Positions 44,804-53,234 of a DNA stretch of 64,000 nt are shown in pieces. The first letter of the stretch is position 1; each line of letters opens with the position of its first letter. The DNA lies in NCBI GenBank assembly GCA_964647785.1, contig CAZYJD010000003.1:3168-67167 (forward strand), read 5' to 3'. The notes below the pieces were generated by a model. That model ran no database searches and had not been told where the DNA came from. It saw only the letters and a list, made by a program, of their open reading frames with translations. This DNA comes from CAZYJD01 sp964647785. Its GTDB lineage: Bacteria > Bacteroidota > Bacteroidia > NS11-12g > UBA9320. Position numbers and translations under genes: made by a program.

Positions 44804-47152
44804 TCAAAATTCCCATTTATAGTTTATCCCCGGTATAAAAACAAATGTGCTTCTCGAAAATGCGGTAAAAACTGAACCATTGGCAGTAACCGTTCTATTG
44901 GCATAGACCGTGTTGGGATTTTGATTGAACAAAATATTGTAAACCGAAAAACTTGCTTTGTGTCGGATATCAGGAGTGATGTAACCAAAATCCCTGATCC
45001 AAGAAACGTCCAATCGAAAGTAATTGGGGGCGCGATAGTTGTTCACAGAACCGAAATCCAATATCTCATCGCCATTCAGATCTCGGTATTTGGCCACAGG
45101 CAAGGTAAAAGGCAGACCCGATCCAAAGGTCAAATTAAAGGCGGTAGAATTGCGATAGGTATTCTTGGCTATCCCACTGAATTTGAACATATGCCTTCGA
45201 TCGAAATTGAACGGAAACATTACATTGTTGTTGATTACTGAAAATTGTCTGTTTGCATAGCTGTATGTATAGCTTGCCCATCCCTTAAATGCACCAAAGT
45301 TCTTTTGCAATAAAATTTCTGCTCCGTATGCCTGGCCGTCGCCCACATCTACTTCCGTTCTCCAATCTACATCCACATCGGTGAAATCGCTGTTAAAAAT
45401 GGGCTGTACCAAATTTCTCATGTCTTTATAGTAAAAGTCGAGATTTAAAAGGGCATCCTTTTTCAACTGATGACTCCAATTAAAGGATACCTGATCGCAT
45501 CGCTGGGGTTCAATTTCTCCATCGGCAGGCACCCAAATCAGGGTAGGTTCATTGGTTCCACGGTTGTTGAGTAGATTTACAAATTGATGCATGCGGCCAG
45601 CCGAAAGCTTCATTGCGTTGGCATCATTGATCCGATAATTCAGCAATAGACGTGGTTCGGGGAAAATTTTCCGATAATCTTCAATGCCATAAGAAACCAT
45701 ACGGAAGCCAACATTCATTTTAAAATTGCCGCTTAACCGGTATTCATCTTCAATATATGCAGCAATTTCTCGGGCCTGTACCCAGTTCACAAAGCCTCTT
45801 TCCTCATCCACATCTCCGCTGCCCTGAACATTCCGACTAAAAACCTGTAAATAACCGGGGCGAAAGGCATGAACGTCAGCATTCAACCCAAATCTGAGCC
45901 AGTGATTATTTCTGCCTTTGTACTCAAAATCTGTCTTAAAAATGAGGTCCCTAATCCCGTTCATGTATTCGAAGCTTGATTTGGCTTTTGGCTGATTTCC
46001 TGTAAGATAAATGGTTTCGAGCGAAATATCATTGTCAACACGGTAGTTGGAGGTCATAAACGCAATGGACGAAAACAGCTTCGGACTATAAATATGCGTC
46101 CACCGCAAAGCACCACTATTACTGGCCCATTTGATTCGCAAATCAAGTACTTGCTCGCTGTAACCGGAACTATCTTCGAAGCTGCCTGCGGTGCCCAAAA
46201 TATCCCTGCTGTTGTAGTAGCTAAAATAGAGCTTGTCGTATTTACTCAATTGGTGGCTTAGCTTGAAAATGAGGTCGTGATAATTGAGTCGCAGATTGAG
46301 ATCGGGATTGCTGAATATTGGAGCAAGCAATACATCCAGATAAGTTCTTCGGGCCGAAAGTGCGAAGGTGGTCGTGCTGTCTTTAATGGGGCCGTTTACG
46401 TGAACATTGGCCGTAATGGGGCTGAAGGTCACGCTTCCATCTGTCTCTCGGATATTTCCCTCTTTGGGTGCAATGTCGATAACCGAGGAGAGCCGACCAC
46501 CAAAACGAGCCGGAATGCCGCCTTTCATCACCTGCACGCTGTTCATTCCGGCGGGATTCAGGGTGCTCCACAATCCAAACATATGGTTGGTGTTATACAC
46601 CGGCATGTCATCCACCAGTATCAGGTTTTGATCAGCCGAGCCTCCCCTTACAAACATATTGCTGAAGCCCTCTGAACCCATTTCAATACCGGGCAGGGTT
46701 TGCAAAGCCTTTACCAAATCCGGCTCACTAAACAAGTAGGGCAGATCAGAAGAAAGATGAAGTGGTAGATCTATTTTGCCATTGATCACACTGCTCAGAT
46801 CGTTTTGCGATTTTCTAACATTGGCGGCATCATCGGGATTGCCAAAAAGATTTTCAAGTTGAACATTGTAAAGCAGGTCCTCATCAATGTACAAGCTGTC
46901 AATTCGTTGCGCGTAATTGCCGTATTCGAAATAAATCACCACATCCTGTGGAGGCAGAGAAATGGAATAGTAACCGTAGTGGTTGGTGAATGCTTCAACC
47001 CTCCAGCTGGGTATGCTCACCCTGGCCCCCACCAGCGCTTCGCCCGTGCTCATATCGGTGATGTAGCCGCTCATATTAAACGCGTATTGTGCACGAAGTG
47101 AAAAAGTGCTAATAATCAGTAGAATAAGTATAGAGAGTTGACGACGAGCCAT
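44804..47152 (-). CDS. TonB-dependent outer membrane receptor
   Basis: The 782-residue protein has a signal peptide and an N-terminal carboxypeptidase-regulatory-like domain (GYITDMSTGEALVGARVSIP). The plug follows: LQTLPGIEMGSEGFSNMFVRG and LILVDDMPVYNTNHMFGLWS, then a beta barrel to the end. It imports a large or scarce substrate using TonB energy. The specific ligand is unknown. It is coupled to the DUF4249 lipoprotein gene. It has no STN domain and no SusD partner. Confidence 0.92.
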   Translation of the reverse strand: MARRQLSILILLIISTFSLRAQYAFNMSGYITDMSTGEALVGARVSIPSWRVEAFTNHYGYYSISLPPQDVVIYFEYGNYAQRIDSLYIDEDLLYNVQLENLFGNPDDAANVRKSQNDLSSVINGKIDLPLHLSSDLPYLFSEPDLVKALQTLPGIEMGSEGFSNMFVRGGSADQNLILVDDMPVYNTNHMFGLWSTLNPAGMNSVQVMKGGIPARFGGRLSSVIDIAPKEGNIRETDGSVTFSPITANVHVNGPIKDSTTTFALSARRTYLDVLLAPIFSNPDLNLRLNYHDLIFKLSHQLSKYDKLYFSYYNSRDILGTAGSFEDSSGYSEQVLDLRIKWASNSGALRWTHIYSPKLFSSIAFMTSNYRVDNDISLETIYLTGNQPKAKSSFEYMNGIRDLIFKTDFEYKGRNNHWLRFGLNADVHAFRPGYLQVFSRNVQGSGDVDEERGFVNWVQAREIAAYIEDEYRLSGNFKMNVGFRMVSYGIEDYRKIFPEPRLLLNYRINDANAMKLSAGRMHQFVNLLNNRGTNEPTLIWVPADGEIEPQRCDQVSFNWSHQLKKDALLNLDFYYKDMRNLVQPIFNSDFTDVDVDWRTEVDVGDGQAYGAEILLQKNFGAFKGWASYTYSYANRQFSVINNNVMFPFNFDRRHMFKFSGIAKNTYRNSTAFNLTFGSGLPFTLPVAKYRDLNGDEILDFGSVNNYRAPNYFRLDVSWIRDFGYITPDIRHKASFSVYNILFNQNPNTVYANRTVTANGSVFTAFSRSTFVFIPGINYKWEF

Positions 47153-47156
47153 TGTT

Positions 47157-47164
47157 CAAAAATA
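47157..47164 (-). promoter_or_regulatory. -7 box for the TonB receptor operon, very short leader
   Basis: TATTTTTG on the minus strand matches TAnnTTTG and ends 4 nt before the ATG at 47152. This predicts a leaderless transcript. Confidence 0.55.
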
Positions 47165-47200
47165 AAACAAAAGCAAGGCTTGATCGATTGGCAATTTTTC

Positions 47201-47231
47201 TTTGTCACATTCAATTGAAGTCCTATTTTTG
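47201..47231 (+). promoter_or_regulatory. Promoter of tRNA-Arg
   Basis: TTTG at 47201..47204 is followed after 19 nt by TATTTTTG at 47224..47231, a full match to the Bacteroidota promoter consensus. The -7 box ends 12 nt before the tRNA. Confidence 0.7.
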
Positions 47232-47243
47232 CACTCCCAAAAC

Positions 47244-47317
47244 GGTTCCGTAGCTCAACTGGATAGAGTGTCTGACTACGGATCAGAAGGTTGAGGGTTC
47301 GAATCCTTCCGGAACCG
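47244..47317 (+). tRNA. tRNA-Arg (anticodon ACG)
   Basis: A complete cloverleaf is visible: acceptor GGTTCCG/CGGAACC, D-stem GCTC/GAGT, anticodon stem TCTGA/TCAGA around loop CTACGGA (anticodon ACG), a 5-nt variable loop, T-stem GAGGG/CCTTC with TTCGAAT loop, and G discriminator. No CCA is encoded. A promoter lies upstream and a terminator follows. Confidence 0.97.
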
Positions 47318-47323
47318 CTTGAT

Positions 47324-47352
47324 AAAAGCCCCTGATTCAGGGGCTTTTTTTT
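47324..47352 (+). terminator. Rho-independent terminator after tRNA-Arg
   Basis: A perfect GC-rich hairpin with stem AAAAGCCCCTGA/TCAGGGGCTTTT ends in a run of eight T. It lies 7 nt after the tRNA. It is the only convincing hairpin terminator in this window. Confidence 0.9.
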
Positions 47353-47453
47353 ACAATAAGCTGAAACATTGAGCTGTTATAGGCAGCAGTCCTTGGTATG
47401 TGGAAGCTATCGATCTAGATATGTTTTCATTTAGAAAATTCTATCATTGAATC

Positions 47454-48149
47454 ATGAAGCCTTCTGTTTCGCATTTAATAAACGATCTGAGCTTGGAATA
47501 CAGCAGCCATGCGGATGAGGAGAAGGCCCGGCAGATGTCGGCCTATATGAAAAACCTCTTCCCTTTCTATGGTCTGCAAAACAAGGATCGTAAAGCCCTG
47601 AGCAAGGCTTGGCTTAAAGAGGCGAGAACACTAGAACGACAAGATTTATGGAACCTGATCGTTCAACTTTGGGAGGCAGATGCAAGGGAAATGCAGTACA
47701 CCGCATTGGATTTAATGCCAATGATTCAAAAACATCCCGAAGCGGACGATTTGCCGAAGATAGAATGGCTGGTATTGAACAAGAGCTGGTGGGATACAGT
47801 TGATGCCCTTGCGGGTAGAAGCATGGGGGCTTGGTTTACTGCCTTCCCTGATCAGATAGAAACCACCATCAATCGCTGGTGCGATTCAGGGGAATTATGG
47901 CTGATTCGTTCTGCACTTTTGTTCCAGTTGTTTTACAAAGACAAGACCAATACCAAACTGCTGTTAAATCTTTGTACCCGCTTTGCATCAGAAAAAGAGT
48001 TCTTCATCAGAAAAGGCATTGGATGGGCTTTGCGGCAATACGCAAAAACCGATGCCGATTTGGTCTGCAATTATGTGAAGAAACATCCCGAATTAAGTGG
48101 TCTCAGCAAACGCGAGGCATTGAAAAACCTTCCTGATTGTCAGCTATGA
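47454..48149 (+). CDS. AlkD-like DNA alkylation repair glycosylase
   Basis: The 231-residue protein is built of HEAT-like helices and carries the AlkD signature at about residues 111-117 (SWWDTVD) and the segment EKEFFIRKGIGWALRQYAKTD near the C-terminus. AlkD-type enzymes remove N3- and N7-alkylpurines without base flipping. It stands alone after the tRNA and is convergent with the GT39 gene (gap 11 nt). The ATG start gives a normal length. Confidence 0.92.
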   Translation: MKPSVSHLINDLSLEYSSHADEEKARQMSAYMKNLFPFYGLQNKDRKALSKAWLKEARTLERQDLWNLIVQLWEADAREMQYTALDLMPMIQKHPEADDLPKIEWLVLNKSWWDTVDALAGRSMGAWFTAFPDQIETTINRWCDSGELWLIRSALLFQLFYKDKTNTKLLLNLCTRFASEKEFFIRKGIGWALRQYAKTDADLVCNYVKKHPELSGLSKREALKNLPDCQL

Positions 48150-48160
48150 GATTCCCTTGT

Positions 48161-49888
48161 TCAGAATGAGCTGCCTTGCTTCAGAAATACCACATATCCT
48201 CCTGCTCTGAAAATTTCCTTCAATACTGCATGCTCCGATAATTCAGGAGCTTTTCTTTGAACACACATGAAGTATACATTTTTTTGAATGGGATGTCCGA
48301 TGAGCCATTCCACTTCTGCGTCGGCCAGTCGCTTTCTGCTGTCGCCCGTAAGCACTTCTGATGACTGAAATCCATTCCGTCTTTTCCAGTCTTCTCTGAA
48401 CAGCTTTAGCTCATCCTGCTCGCTCAAAGGTGTGGTAGAAGTATAAAACAAATGAGCATAGGTCTTGTAACGATACGGAATCCAATAGGCATCTTCATTT
48501 GCATGACTCTTCATGAATTGAATAAGCGGGTATTGGGTGTGTCTTTCAACAGCCGGCACATATACATGCATGATTAAAAGCCAAAGCATGGGCAATGCGG
48601 CCAAAGTAGGCATCAGGCGTTTCCCTGATTTCCAGCGCACAAAGAACAACAGGAGAGCTATCAGGAGCAAAAGGCCCAGCAAGGCCATTTGGCTTTGCCA
48701 AACGCCAGGCACCGCCAATTGCGCTTTGGTGAATTCATCTTTAATTGAACTGCTCAGCTGATTTCTCCAGAGGTTGTTCGACATTATCAACGCTATGCCT
48801 GCTATGGCAAGCGACAATGCAATGGAAATGAACAAAAAAAGTGATCTGCTCACAAACCCCACCGGTTTATTCAAACTACGCGCTGCCAGATAGCTCAAAG
48901 GAAAAAAGCATAAACTGGAGTAATGAACAATTTTGGTGGTGACCATTGAGAAAACCACAAGAACCACCCAAAACAGGATTCTCATCCAGCGATCAAAGGC
49001 TTTAGGATCACTGCTGCGAAAAAGAGCCGGAAGAGCGATTACCGAGGCAGGAAAGGCTCCGAACAGGAGAACCATTGAATGATAATACCAGGGTTGACCG
49101 TGAGAAGCCACAGGTTGGGTGAGAAGTTCGAGCTGGTACTGTATGAAGGTTTTCAGAAACCAGGCACCTCTGTTCATCATTTCTGGCGTGAGCCATAGCA
49201 GTGGAACCAGTAGCATGGCCCCGGCCAAAACAGCCAGGTGTTTGTAATTGAACCAGCTTTTGAATCGAATACTTATCCAGTAAACCAAACCCGTTAATCC
49301 GCTGAGTAAAATGGCCACCGGTCCCTTGGTAATGAATGCCATGCCAAGCATGAATCCACTCAAGGCAAAGAAACGCATCCGATGGATTTCCTGTGCAGAA
49401 GCGCGATACAGGAAGTACACAGCCAGAAAAATCCAGAGGTTAAACCAGGGATCAATAATGCCGCTTTTGAAATAGAAGAAGGGCGTTAGAGAAGCCAGAT
49501 ACATCAGAGGCCAAAGCAGCGGTTGTTTCAGCAAGGCGTGTTTTCGGCCAATCAACAACAAGATCTGCATGCTAATCATACCGGCTAGGGCGTTTGGAAA
49601 GCGCGCAGCAAATTCAGGATCAGCGAATACTTTCATACTGAGCGCCTGCAGCCAGAAAAAGAAAGGTGGTTTTTCCCAAAATGGCTCAAAATCGACCTGC
49701 ACCGTTAAATAATTGCCGGTTAGAAGCATTTCACGTGCCGATTCCGCAAAGTTGATCTCATCCCAATCAAATAGATGCACCTCACCCAGCCAAGGTAGAA
49801 GCAATAGCAAGGAAAAGAGTGCGAGAAGCACGTGTTCCAGAACTACTCGATTTCTATTCAATAGAGGCCCCATTTTTTGTTCCACCAT
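48161..49888 (-). CDS. GT39-family (ArnT-like) membrane glycosyltransferase
   Basis: The 575-residue protein has about 11-12 transmembrane segments. The catalytic Asp-Glu region is LFDWDEINFAESAREMLLTGN at about 40-60, followed by FEPFWEKPPFFFWLQ, the hallmark of dolichyl-phosphate-mannose or ArnT-like enzymes. It transfers a sugar from a polyprenyl phosphate donor to an acceptor at the outer face of the inner membrane. Lipid A or a protein is a possible acceptor. ATG at 49888 or 49873 are both plausible starts and overlap the PAP2 gene by 31 or 16 nt. Confidence 0.88.
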   Translation of the reverse strand: MVEQKMGPLLNRNRVVLEHVLLALFSLLLLLPWLGEVHLFDWDEINFAESAREMLLTGNYLTVQVDFEPFWEKPPFFFWLQALSMKVFADPEFAARFPNALAGMISMQILLLIGRKHALLKQPLLWPLMYLASLTPFFYFKSGIIDPWFNLWIFLAVYFLYRASAQEIHRMRFFALSGFMLGMAFITKGPVAILLSGLTGLVYWISIRFKSWFNYKHLAVLAGAMLLVPLLWLTPEMMNRGAWFLKTFIQYQLELLTQPVASHGQPWYYHSMVLLFGAFPASVIALPALFRSSDPKAFDRWMRILFWVVLVVFSMVTTKIVHYSSLCFFPLSYLAARSLNKPVGFVSRSLFLFISIALSLAIAGIALIMSNNLWRNQLSSSIKDEFTKAQLAVPGVWQSQMALLGLLLLIALLLFFVRWKSGKRLMPTLAALPMLWLLIMHVYVPAVERHTQYPLIQFMKSHANEDAYWIPYRYKTYAHLFYTSTTPLSEQDELKLFREDWKRRNGFQSSEVLTGDSRKRLADAEVEWLIGHPIQKNVYFMCVQRKAPELSEHAVLKEIFRAGGYVVFLKQGSSF

Positions 49889-50502
49889 TCAGAATAAGCA
49901 CCAAGTCGATTTGCAAGCCAAACGGCCCACATGGCAAAGCATATTCCTATCACACTTCCGGCTGCTACATCTTCCAAAAAATGTTGAGCCAGATAAATTC
50001 TTGAAAAACCTACCAAAACTGCACTGATCAAAAAGAACAGTTTCCAGCCCGCATTTCGCAGGATAAATGCCCAGTATGCAAAAAACAAAAACCCGGCAGA
50101 CGTATGCCCGGAAGGAAAGCTGTATTTGCGGTTTAGTTTGATTCCATCCACCACGTGCAATGCAGAGGTTTTCAGAACCTCTACAGGTCTATAACAATCT
50201 GAAAATACCCATCTTTTTAAAAATTGAACGAGTACAACCACTATTGCAATCGCCACCAAATATGCCAACAATTCTTTCCTTGGACGAAAAATGAGCAAGA
50301 ACACGCCTAAAGTGATCCCGGCCCACTCTTCTCCCCCAGCTGTGGCAAATCGAAAAAACTGATCCATTGCAGGAAAATGTAAGGCGTTTAACTCCAAAAC
50401 CAGCCATCCTTTTGGATAAGAAAGCATCAGAATCACCGCACCCAATAAAAAAAGAAGGTAGGGCAGGAAAAACCATCGATGTTTGTATATAAAAGCTTTC
50501 AA
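49858..50502 (-). CDS. PAP2-family membrane phosphatase
   Basis: The 214-residue protein has about six transmembrane segments. The three PAP2 motifs are present: KRWVFSDCYRP (about 106-116), FPSGHTSAGF (about 143-152) and SRIYLAQHFLEDVAAG (about 180-195, SRX5HX3D). It dephosphorylates lipid phosphates such as undecaprenyl or lipid-A phosphate. Its overlap with the GT39 gene suggests that the two act on the same lipid-linked sugar pathway. The start is TTG at 50502. Confidence 0.9.
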   Translation of the reverse strand: MKAFIYKHRWFFLPYLLFLLGAVILMLSYPKGWLVLELNALHFPAMDQFFRFATAGGEEWAGITLGVFLLIFRPRKELLAYLVAIAIVVVLVQFLKRWVFSDCYRPVEVLKTSALHVVDGIKLNRKYSFPSGHTSAGFLFFAYWAFILRNAGWKLFFLISAVLVGFSRIYLAQHFLEDVAAGSVIGICFAMWAVWLANRLGAYSEWWNKKWGLY

Positions 50503-50576
50503 AAGTTCTATTCAGGGCGACAAAGTTGATGATTATTTGGGAAATTATCGTTTATTTGAGGCCTAATCCCATAGCC

Positions 50577-50960
50577 ATGGCGCAAAAGGAAAAGATAGTA
50601 ATGGAGTTTCTGATCAATTCGTCTCCGCAGGTGCTTTTTGATCACATCAGCAGTCCTTCCGGACTTTCAAAATGGTTTGCAGACGATGTAAACATCAATC
50701 GAAGTAAATACACCTTTTTTTGGGATGGTGATTCCAACGAAGCTGAGTTGCTGAAAAAAGTAAATGGCAAATTCATTCGGTTCAAATGGCTCGATGGAGA
50801 AGAGGAAGAGTATTTTGAGATGGCAGTAACCAAAGATGAACTCACCGGAGACATCGCATTGGTCGTGACGGACTATGCTGAACCGGATGACATGGAAGAA
50901 ACCGAAATGCTCTGGGAAAGTCAGGTTCATGATTTGAAAAGCGTGCTGGGCGTTAATTGA
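50577..50960 (+). CDS. START-like domain protein
   Basis: The ATG at 50577 gives 127 residues; an ATG-like start at 50526 lies further upstream and would add 17 residues. MAQKEKIVMEFLINSSPQVLF at the N-terminus and the central HISSPSGLSKWFADDV are typical of the SRPBCC/AHA1-like group common in Bacteroidota. The middle has an unusually acidic stretch (DGEEEEYFEM). The ligand is unknown. It is 4-nt coupled (TTGA) to the YbjQ-type gene downstream. Confidence 0.85.
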   Translation: MAQKEKIVMEFLINSSPQVLFDHISSPSGLSKWFADDVNINRSKYTFFWDGDSNEAELLKKVNGKFIRFKWLDGEEEEYFEMAVTKDELTGDIALVVTDYAEPDDMEETEMLWESQVHDLKSVLGVN

Positions 50961-51280
50961 TTCGGGTGCTGCTCAGTAATACAGATTTCATCACCGGTAA
51001 AGAAATAGTGGAAGTGTTGGGGGTTGTGCGCGGAAGCACGGTTAGGGCCAGAAATATCGCCAGAGATTTTTTTGCAGGAATAAAAAACATTGTGGGTGGA
51101 GAAATTTCAGCCTACACCCGCCTAATGACCGATGCCAGAGAACAGGCGCTGCAAAGAATGCAAGAAGATGCGCGAGCATTGGGTGCTGATGCCGTAATCA
51201 ATGTTCGCTTTGAGACTTCCAACATTCTTCAGGGAGCATCAGAAATCCTTGCTTATGGAACTGCTGTCAAACTTGCCTAA
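50957..51280 (+). CDS. YbjQ/UPF0145 family protein
   Basis: The 107-residue protein has the family pattern ITGKEIVEVLGVVRGSTVRARN, split here as ITGKEIVEVLGVVRGSTV, then AREQALQRMQEDARALGADAVINVRFE. This family forms a small pentameric ring of unclear role; heavy-metal binding was suggested for the family. A TTG start overlaps the START-like gene by 4 nt. Confidence 0.9.
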   Translation: MIRVLLSNTDFITGKEIVEVLGVVRGSTVRARNIARDFFAGIKNIVGGEISAYTRLMTDAREQALQRMQEDARALGADAVINVRFETSNILQGASEILAYGTAVKLA

Positions 51281-51408
51281 GCACCTAATAATAAAGGCTT
51301 GCATTGTCTTTAATCACCCCATTCACCCAGGCGTTCTATTGCGGTAAGTCCTGATAAAAAATAATGTACAGAGAAAAAAGAAGCGCACGAAAAATGCACT
51401 CATGCACT
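51281..51408. other. Intergenic gap between convergent ybjQ-like and mltG
   Basis: This 128-nt gap holds no gene that I can support. No hairpin with T-run is visible. Confidence 0.4.
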
Positions 51409-52428
51409 TCATCGCATGATGCCTGCGCGGTCGAGTGCCCTGCGATATCTTCTCGCGTAAAAACCGTGCTCCATCAGTGTTTTTGAAAAATGGTGATACC
51501 CACTTAAATCATCTTTTGCACAGAAAAACATGTAGTCATGCACTTCTGCAGATAAAACAGCTTCGATGGCCTTCTTTGAGGGCGTAAATATGGGGCCCGG
51601 AGGCAAGCCAAGATATCTGTAGGTGTTGTAGGGGCTGTCAATTTCCTTATCGCTGTTTAAAATTCGCTGACGCCCCGATTCTTTAACCAGGAACTGAATG
51701 GTGGGATCAGCCCCAAGCAACCAGTTGTTGCGCAAGCGATTGAGATAAACTCCTGCAATTCTTGGCATCTCTTCATTGAAACGCACCTCGCCTTCTACAA
51801 TGCTGGCCAAAATGATCACTTCTTCAGGACTCAGGCCAATCTTTTGGGCCGCATTCCGCCGTTGATCGGTCCAGTAAGCAGTGTATTCCTTCATGAATCG
51901 ATTCCAAACATCCCGTTCTGTTCCGGCCCACCTAAATTCGTATGTATCACATAAGAAATAACAAAGGATACGTTCTTGCCCAATCCCTGATGAATCAATC
52001 AGCCATTGCTGTAAATCTGCTGAGTCTACTTCCAGTTTTTGACCGAGATACCCGATTACATCATCCAGGCCCAAACGGCCAGCCAGGGTTACCTTCACTC
52101 CTACCCTTTTCCCCGATCGAAATTTTCTTATTAAATCGAGCATGCTGCTCTTTGGAGAAAGTTGATATTTACCCGGATAGATTCTGCCTGAGGGATTCAG
52201 TCTTTTCCAGGCCAGAGCAAAAATTTCTTTTCGTTCTATGAGGCCTTTTTCCAACAGGAATTGTGGCAACTCTTTGGCTTCGAGCTTCGTTGGGAGATAA
52301 AGCTCGCAAGCTTGCTGAGCACATCTTTCTTTCTTTAGTAACAATTGTCCGCCGCCCCATGCAAAGACAATCGCAATTGGAACGCCCAACCACAACAACC
52401 ACTTGATCGATTTTTGAATGCTGCTCAT
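51409..52428 (-). CDS. mltG: Endolytic transglycosylase MltG
   Basis: The ATG at 52428 gives 339 residues; the frame is open further upstream, but a -7 box 6 nt before this ATG and the transmembrane helix (about 8-26, IKWLLWLGVPIAIVFAWGGGQ) support it. LysM-like and YceG domains follow. The catalytic Glu is in ILASIVEGEVRFNEEMPRIAGVYLNRL, split here as ASIVEGEVRFNE. The late DSPYNTYRYLGLPPGPI is the typical YceG signature. It cleaves nascent glycan strands and limits their length. It is divergent from dapB. Confidence 0.94.
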   Translation of the reverse strand: MSSIQKSIKWLLWLGVPIAIVFAWGGGQLLLKKERCAQQACELYLPTKLEAKELPQFLLEKGLIERKEIFALAWKRLNPSGRIYPGKYQLSPKSSMLDLIRKFRSGKRVGVKVTLAGRLGLDDVIGYLGQKLEVDSADLQQWLIDSSGIGQERILCYFLCDTYEFRWAGTERDVWNRFMKEYTAYWTDQRRNAAQKIGLSPEEVIILASIVEGEVRFNEEMPRIAGVYLNRLRNNWLLGADPTIQFLVKESGRQRILNSDKEIDSPYNTYRYLGLPPGPIFTPSKKAIEAVLSAEVHDYMFFCAKDDLSGYHHFSKTLMEHGFYARRYRRALDRAGIMR

Positions 52429-52434
52429 AGGGCT

Positions 52435-52442
52435 CAAAGATA
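52435..52442 (-). promoter_or_regulatory. -7 box for mltG, very short leader
   Basis: TATCTTTG on the minus strand matches TAnnTTTG and ends 6 nt before the mltG ATG at 52428. It selects that ATG over upstream in-frame codons. Confidence 0.55.
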
Positions 52443-52470
52443 GTCCTGCTGCTTTTTTTTTCTGAATGCG

Positions 52471-52478
52471 TAAGTTTG
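52471..52478 (+). promoter_or_regulatory. -7 box for the dapB operon, very short leader
   Basis: TAAGTTTG matches TAnnTTTG and ends 4 nt before the dapB ATG at 52483. The two divergent boxes (this and the mltG one) are 28 nt apart. Confidence 0.55.
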
Positions 52479-52482
52479 CCCT

Positions 52483-53217
52483 ATGGCTGAAGAAATACTG
52501 AAGATTGCACTGATTGGATATGGAAAAATGGGGAGAGCAATTGAAAAGATTGCCATCAGCCGAGGTCATGAGATTTGTGCACGCCTTGAAACGCAGCCCT
52601 CTAGTGCAGAAGAAATGAACGGTGCCCATGTGGCCATAGAGTTCAGCGTTCCGGCAGCAGCCGTATCAAATATTGAGGCTTGTTTTAAACTCAATGTACC
52701 CGTGGTGGTTGGCACCACAGGTTGGTACGATCAATACGATCGCCTTGCTAAAATCGCTAAAAAAGAGCAAAAGGGATTATTTACTGCCACCAATTTTAGT
52801 TTGGGAGTAAATTTGTTTTTCCGCATCAACCGAATCATGGCGTCATGGATGAATAAGTACCCCGATTATCAAACCAGCATGGAAGAAATTCATCACATTC
52901 ATAAATTGGATGCACCCAGTGGAACAGCCATCACGCTTGCCGAACATCTCCTGGCAGAATTGGACCAGATCAAAAAATGGAAACTGACTGAAAATGAAGA
53001 GGATACTTGCTCTGCGAATGAACTTCCAATTTATTCAAGCCGGGAAGGAGAAGTACCAGGGACACATATTGTGCGTTATGAAGGACCCGCAGATCTGATT
53101 GAACTGAAACACGAGGCCAAGAATCGTGAAGGCTTTGCTTTAGGGGCCGTGATGGCCGCAGAATTCATGAAAGGTAAAAGTGGAGTATACGGTATGAATG
53201 ACCTACTCGGATTTTAA
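52483..53217 (+). CDS. dapB: 4-hydroxy-tetrahydrodipicolinate reductase
   Basis: The 244-residue enzyme has the dinucleotide motif LIGYGKMGRAIEKIA at the N-terminus. The catalytic region EIHHIHKLDAPSGTAITLAE (about 134-153) has the His-His and Lys of DapB. It catalyses a step toward diaminopimelate, used for lysine and peptidoglycan. LysA in this same window completes the route. The lepB gene follows after 17 nt, a common Bacteroidota neighbour. Confidence 0.95.
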   Translation: MAEEILKIALIGYGKMGRAIEKIAISRGHEICARLETQPSSAEEMNGAHVAIEFSVPAAAVSNIEACFKLNVPVVVGTTGWYDQYDRLAKIAKKEQKGLFTATNFSLGVNLFFRINRIMASWMNKYPDYQTSMEEIHHIHKLDAPSGTAITLAEHLLAELDQIKKWKLTENEEDTCSANELPIYSSREGEVPGTHIVRYEGPADLIELKHEAKNREGFALGAVMAAEFMKGKSGVYGMNDLLGF

Positions 53218-53234
53218 AAATATATCACAAAAAT